DNA from: Phycisphaerales bacterium
Lineage (GTDB): Bacteria; Planctomycetota; Phycisphaerae; Phycisphaerales; UBA1924
Assembly: GCA_040217175.1 (NCBI GenBank)
Contig: JAVJNT010000001.1
Span: forward strand, 744,001-808,000
Reading direction: 5' to 3'
DNA length: 64,000 nt
The translations under genes were made by a program, and so were the position numbers. Shown here in pieces: positions 62,717-64,000 of the stretch. The notes under the pieces were generated by a model. That model made no database searches. It saw only the letters and a program-made list of their open reading frames with translations, and had not been told where the DNA came from. Each line of letters starts with the position of its first letter. Position 1 is the first letter of the stretch.

Positions 62717-64000
62717 TCAGTTCGCGACGATGTTGACGAGGCGGCCCGGGACGGCGATGACCTTCCTGACGGTCTTTCCGTCAAGGAGCGGCTTGATCTC
62801 GTCGTGAGCCAGTGCGATCGACTCCAGACGCTCCGCGTCGGCGTCGGCGGGTACCATGATGCGGGCCTTAACCTTGCCCAAGATCTGCACGGCGATCTCG
62901 ACCTCGTCGTCGACGAGCTTGCTCTCGTCGTACTTGGGCCACACGCTGTCGTAGAGCGTCTGAACCTGCTGGCCGGCGTGGTCGACGCCGCCGAGGCGCT
63001 CGTGCAATTCGTCGGCCGTGTGGGGCGCGAAGGGCGCGAGCGTGGCGGCGACGCGCCGGGCCTGCTGCTGGGTAAAGATCGGGCCGTCGCCGGCCTTGCT
63101 CGTGGCCAGGTTGACCAGCTCGATCATCGCGGCGATGGCGGTGTTGAAGCTCAGGCGTTCGATATCGCCTTCGACCTTGGCAATCGTGCGGTGGAGCTGC
63201 TTGTCAACGTCTGCGTCGGGCTCGTCGGCCAGCCTGGGCTCGCCCGATTCCTCGTCGACGATCAGCCGCCACAGCCGCTGCAGAAAGCGGTGCAGGCCCA
63301 TGATGTCGCGGGTGTTCCAGGGCTTGCTCGCCTCGAGCGGGCCCATGTACATCTCGTACAGCCGGAAGGTATCGGCCCCGAAGTCGGCGATCACGTCGTC
63401 GGGGTTGACGACGTTCTTGAGGCTCTTGGACATCTTGGCGATGGTCTGGGTGACCGTGTCGCCCGTCGAGCGCTCGATGTACCTCGGATCGTCGTCGCTG
63501 CCCACGTTCTCGACCTCGTCGGTCGGCACCAGCGTCTTGTCCTTGCGCTGGTACGCAAAGCTGGTGATCAGGCCCTGGTGGAACAGCTTGCGGAATGGCT
63601 CTGGCGAGTCGACGTAGCCGAGGTCGTAGAGCACCATGTGCCAGAAACGCGCGTAGAGCAGGTGTAGCACGGCGTGCTCGGAGCCACCGATGTAGAGATC
63701 AACGCCGCGGTCGCCCAGCCAATAAGCCTGGGCTTCCTTCGAGACGAGCGCATCGTCGTTGTGCGGGTCGGCGTAGCGCAGGTAGTACCAGCAGCTTCCG
63801 GCCCAACCGGGCATGGTGTTGGTCTCGCGATACACCACCGTTTCGGGGTCGAGTGCCGAGCAGCCGGCCTGACCTGCGGTGGTGCGGACCCAATCGGTCG
63901 CCTTGGCGAGCAGCGGCTTGGGATCCTCGCTCTCGGCCGGCTCGTAATCGGCGATGTCGGGCAGCTTGACGGGCAATGCGTCGGCATCGACGGGATAGTG
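62717..64000 (-). CDS. leuS: Leucyl-tRNA synthetase, C-terminal part (5' end beyond window)
   Basis: The frame is open for 427 residues from the right edge to TGA at 62717. It contains the end of the class I catalytic core with KMSKS as KMSKSLKNVVNPDD, preceded by 'WAGSCWYYLRYADPHND' and 'HAVLHLLYARFWH', typical of LeuS. The anticodon-binding helical domain and the small C-terminal domain ('EIAVQILGKVKARIMVPADAD') follow. It charges tRNA-Leu. It converges with pheT with a single base between the stops. The editing domain and N-terminus lie outside. Confidence 0.95.
   Translation of the reverse strand, partial: HYPVDADALPVKLPDIADYEPAESEDPKPLLAKATDWVRTTAGQAGCSALDPETVVYRETNTMPGWAGSCWYYLRYADPHNDDALVSKEAQAYWLGDRGVDLYIGGSEHAVLHLLYARFWHMVLYDLGYVDSPEPFRKLFHQGLITSFAYQRKDKTLVPTDEVENVGSDDDPRYIERSTGDTVTQTIAKMSKSLKNVVNPDDVIADFGADTFRLYEMYMGPLEASKPWNTRDIMGLHRFLQRLWRLIVDEESGEPRLADEPDADVDKQLHRTIAKVEGDIERLSFNTAIAAMIELVNLATSKAGDGPIFTQQQARRVAATLAPFAPHTADELHERLGGVDHAGQQVQTLYDSVWPKYDESKLVDDEVEIAVQILGKVKARIMVPADADAERLESIALAHDEIKPLLDGKTVRKVIAVPGRLVNIVAN

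Overview
The window is G+C-rich and gene-dense and looks like chromosome from a planctomycete, most likely class Phycisphaerae. The evidence is a giant surface protein with the planctomycetal LEPR-XLL-type N-terminal motif, two secreted proteins ending in paired dockerin-like 'FDFLxFQNxFD' repeats, a MoxR/DUF58/BatA-type von Willebrand cluster coupled to an ABC exporter, a GxxExxY gene inside a repeat cassette, and several small membrane proteins ending in C4 zinc ribbons. This assignment rests on gene content only. No rRNA, tRNA or CRISPR array was seen.

Layout. Positions 1-7857 (minus strand) hold the first 2619 codons of a giant RTX/PKD/cadherin-like protein that runs off the left edge. 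Positions 8033-13355 carry a VOC-fold protein, lepA, an MFS-like transporter, threonine aldolase and a PilZ protein. Positions 13524-15873 (minus) form a FapA/CheY/CheX-like signalling operon. A dockerin-tagged secreted protein follows at 16088-16792 with a clear terminator. Positions 17090-29638 (plus) are one long operon: double-VWA protein, MoxR ATPase, DUF58 protein, BatA-like protein, a membrane protein, and an ABC ATPase and permease. A GxxExxY cassette bounded by a perfect 30-bp inverted repeat sits between moxR and the DUF58 gene. Positions 29645-33091 hold a nitroreductase and the LemA/M48 protease pair. Positions 33194-35794 are an accessory patch: an unknown protein, a 21-bp repeat array, three zinc-ribbon paralogues (one broken) and more copies of the cassette-end repeat.

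Positions 35795-38587 encode a GH35-like protein whose catalytic positions look substituted. Positions 38804-44299 hold a TolC-like lipoprotein and a coupled desaturase, acyltransferase and glycosyltransferase trio that suggests an acylated glyco-carotenoid. Positions 44392-47659 hold small membrane proteins, DUF456 and PIN-PhoH. Positions 47663-55909 (minus) are a compact type II secretion/type IV pilus-like operon (F, G, I, J, K, C/PilP, L, M, TPR lipoprotein, membrane protein) with no secretin or ATPase gene in the window. Positions 56182-64000 hold an Hsp70, a seven-bladed FG-GAP protein with a dockerin-like tail, a second 21-bp array, a lipoprotein, a short pheT and the end of leuS.

The least conventional signals are non-coding or repeat-borne. 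The first is the GxxExxY cassette and its repeat family. The second is a pair of intergenic arrays, both with a strict 21-bp period, in which neighbouring units are complementary and fold into hairpins, some terminator-like. The pseudopilin operon and the dockerin-tagged proteins may be linked as secretion machinery and cargo, but that is inference.
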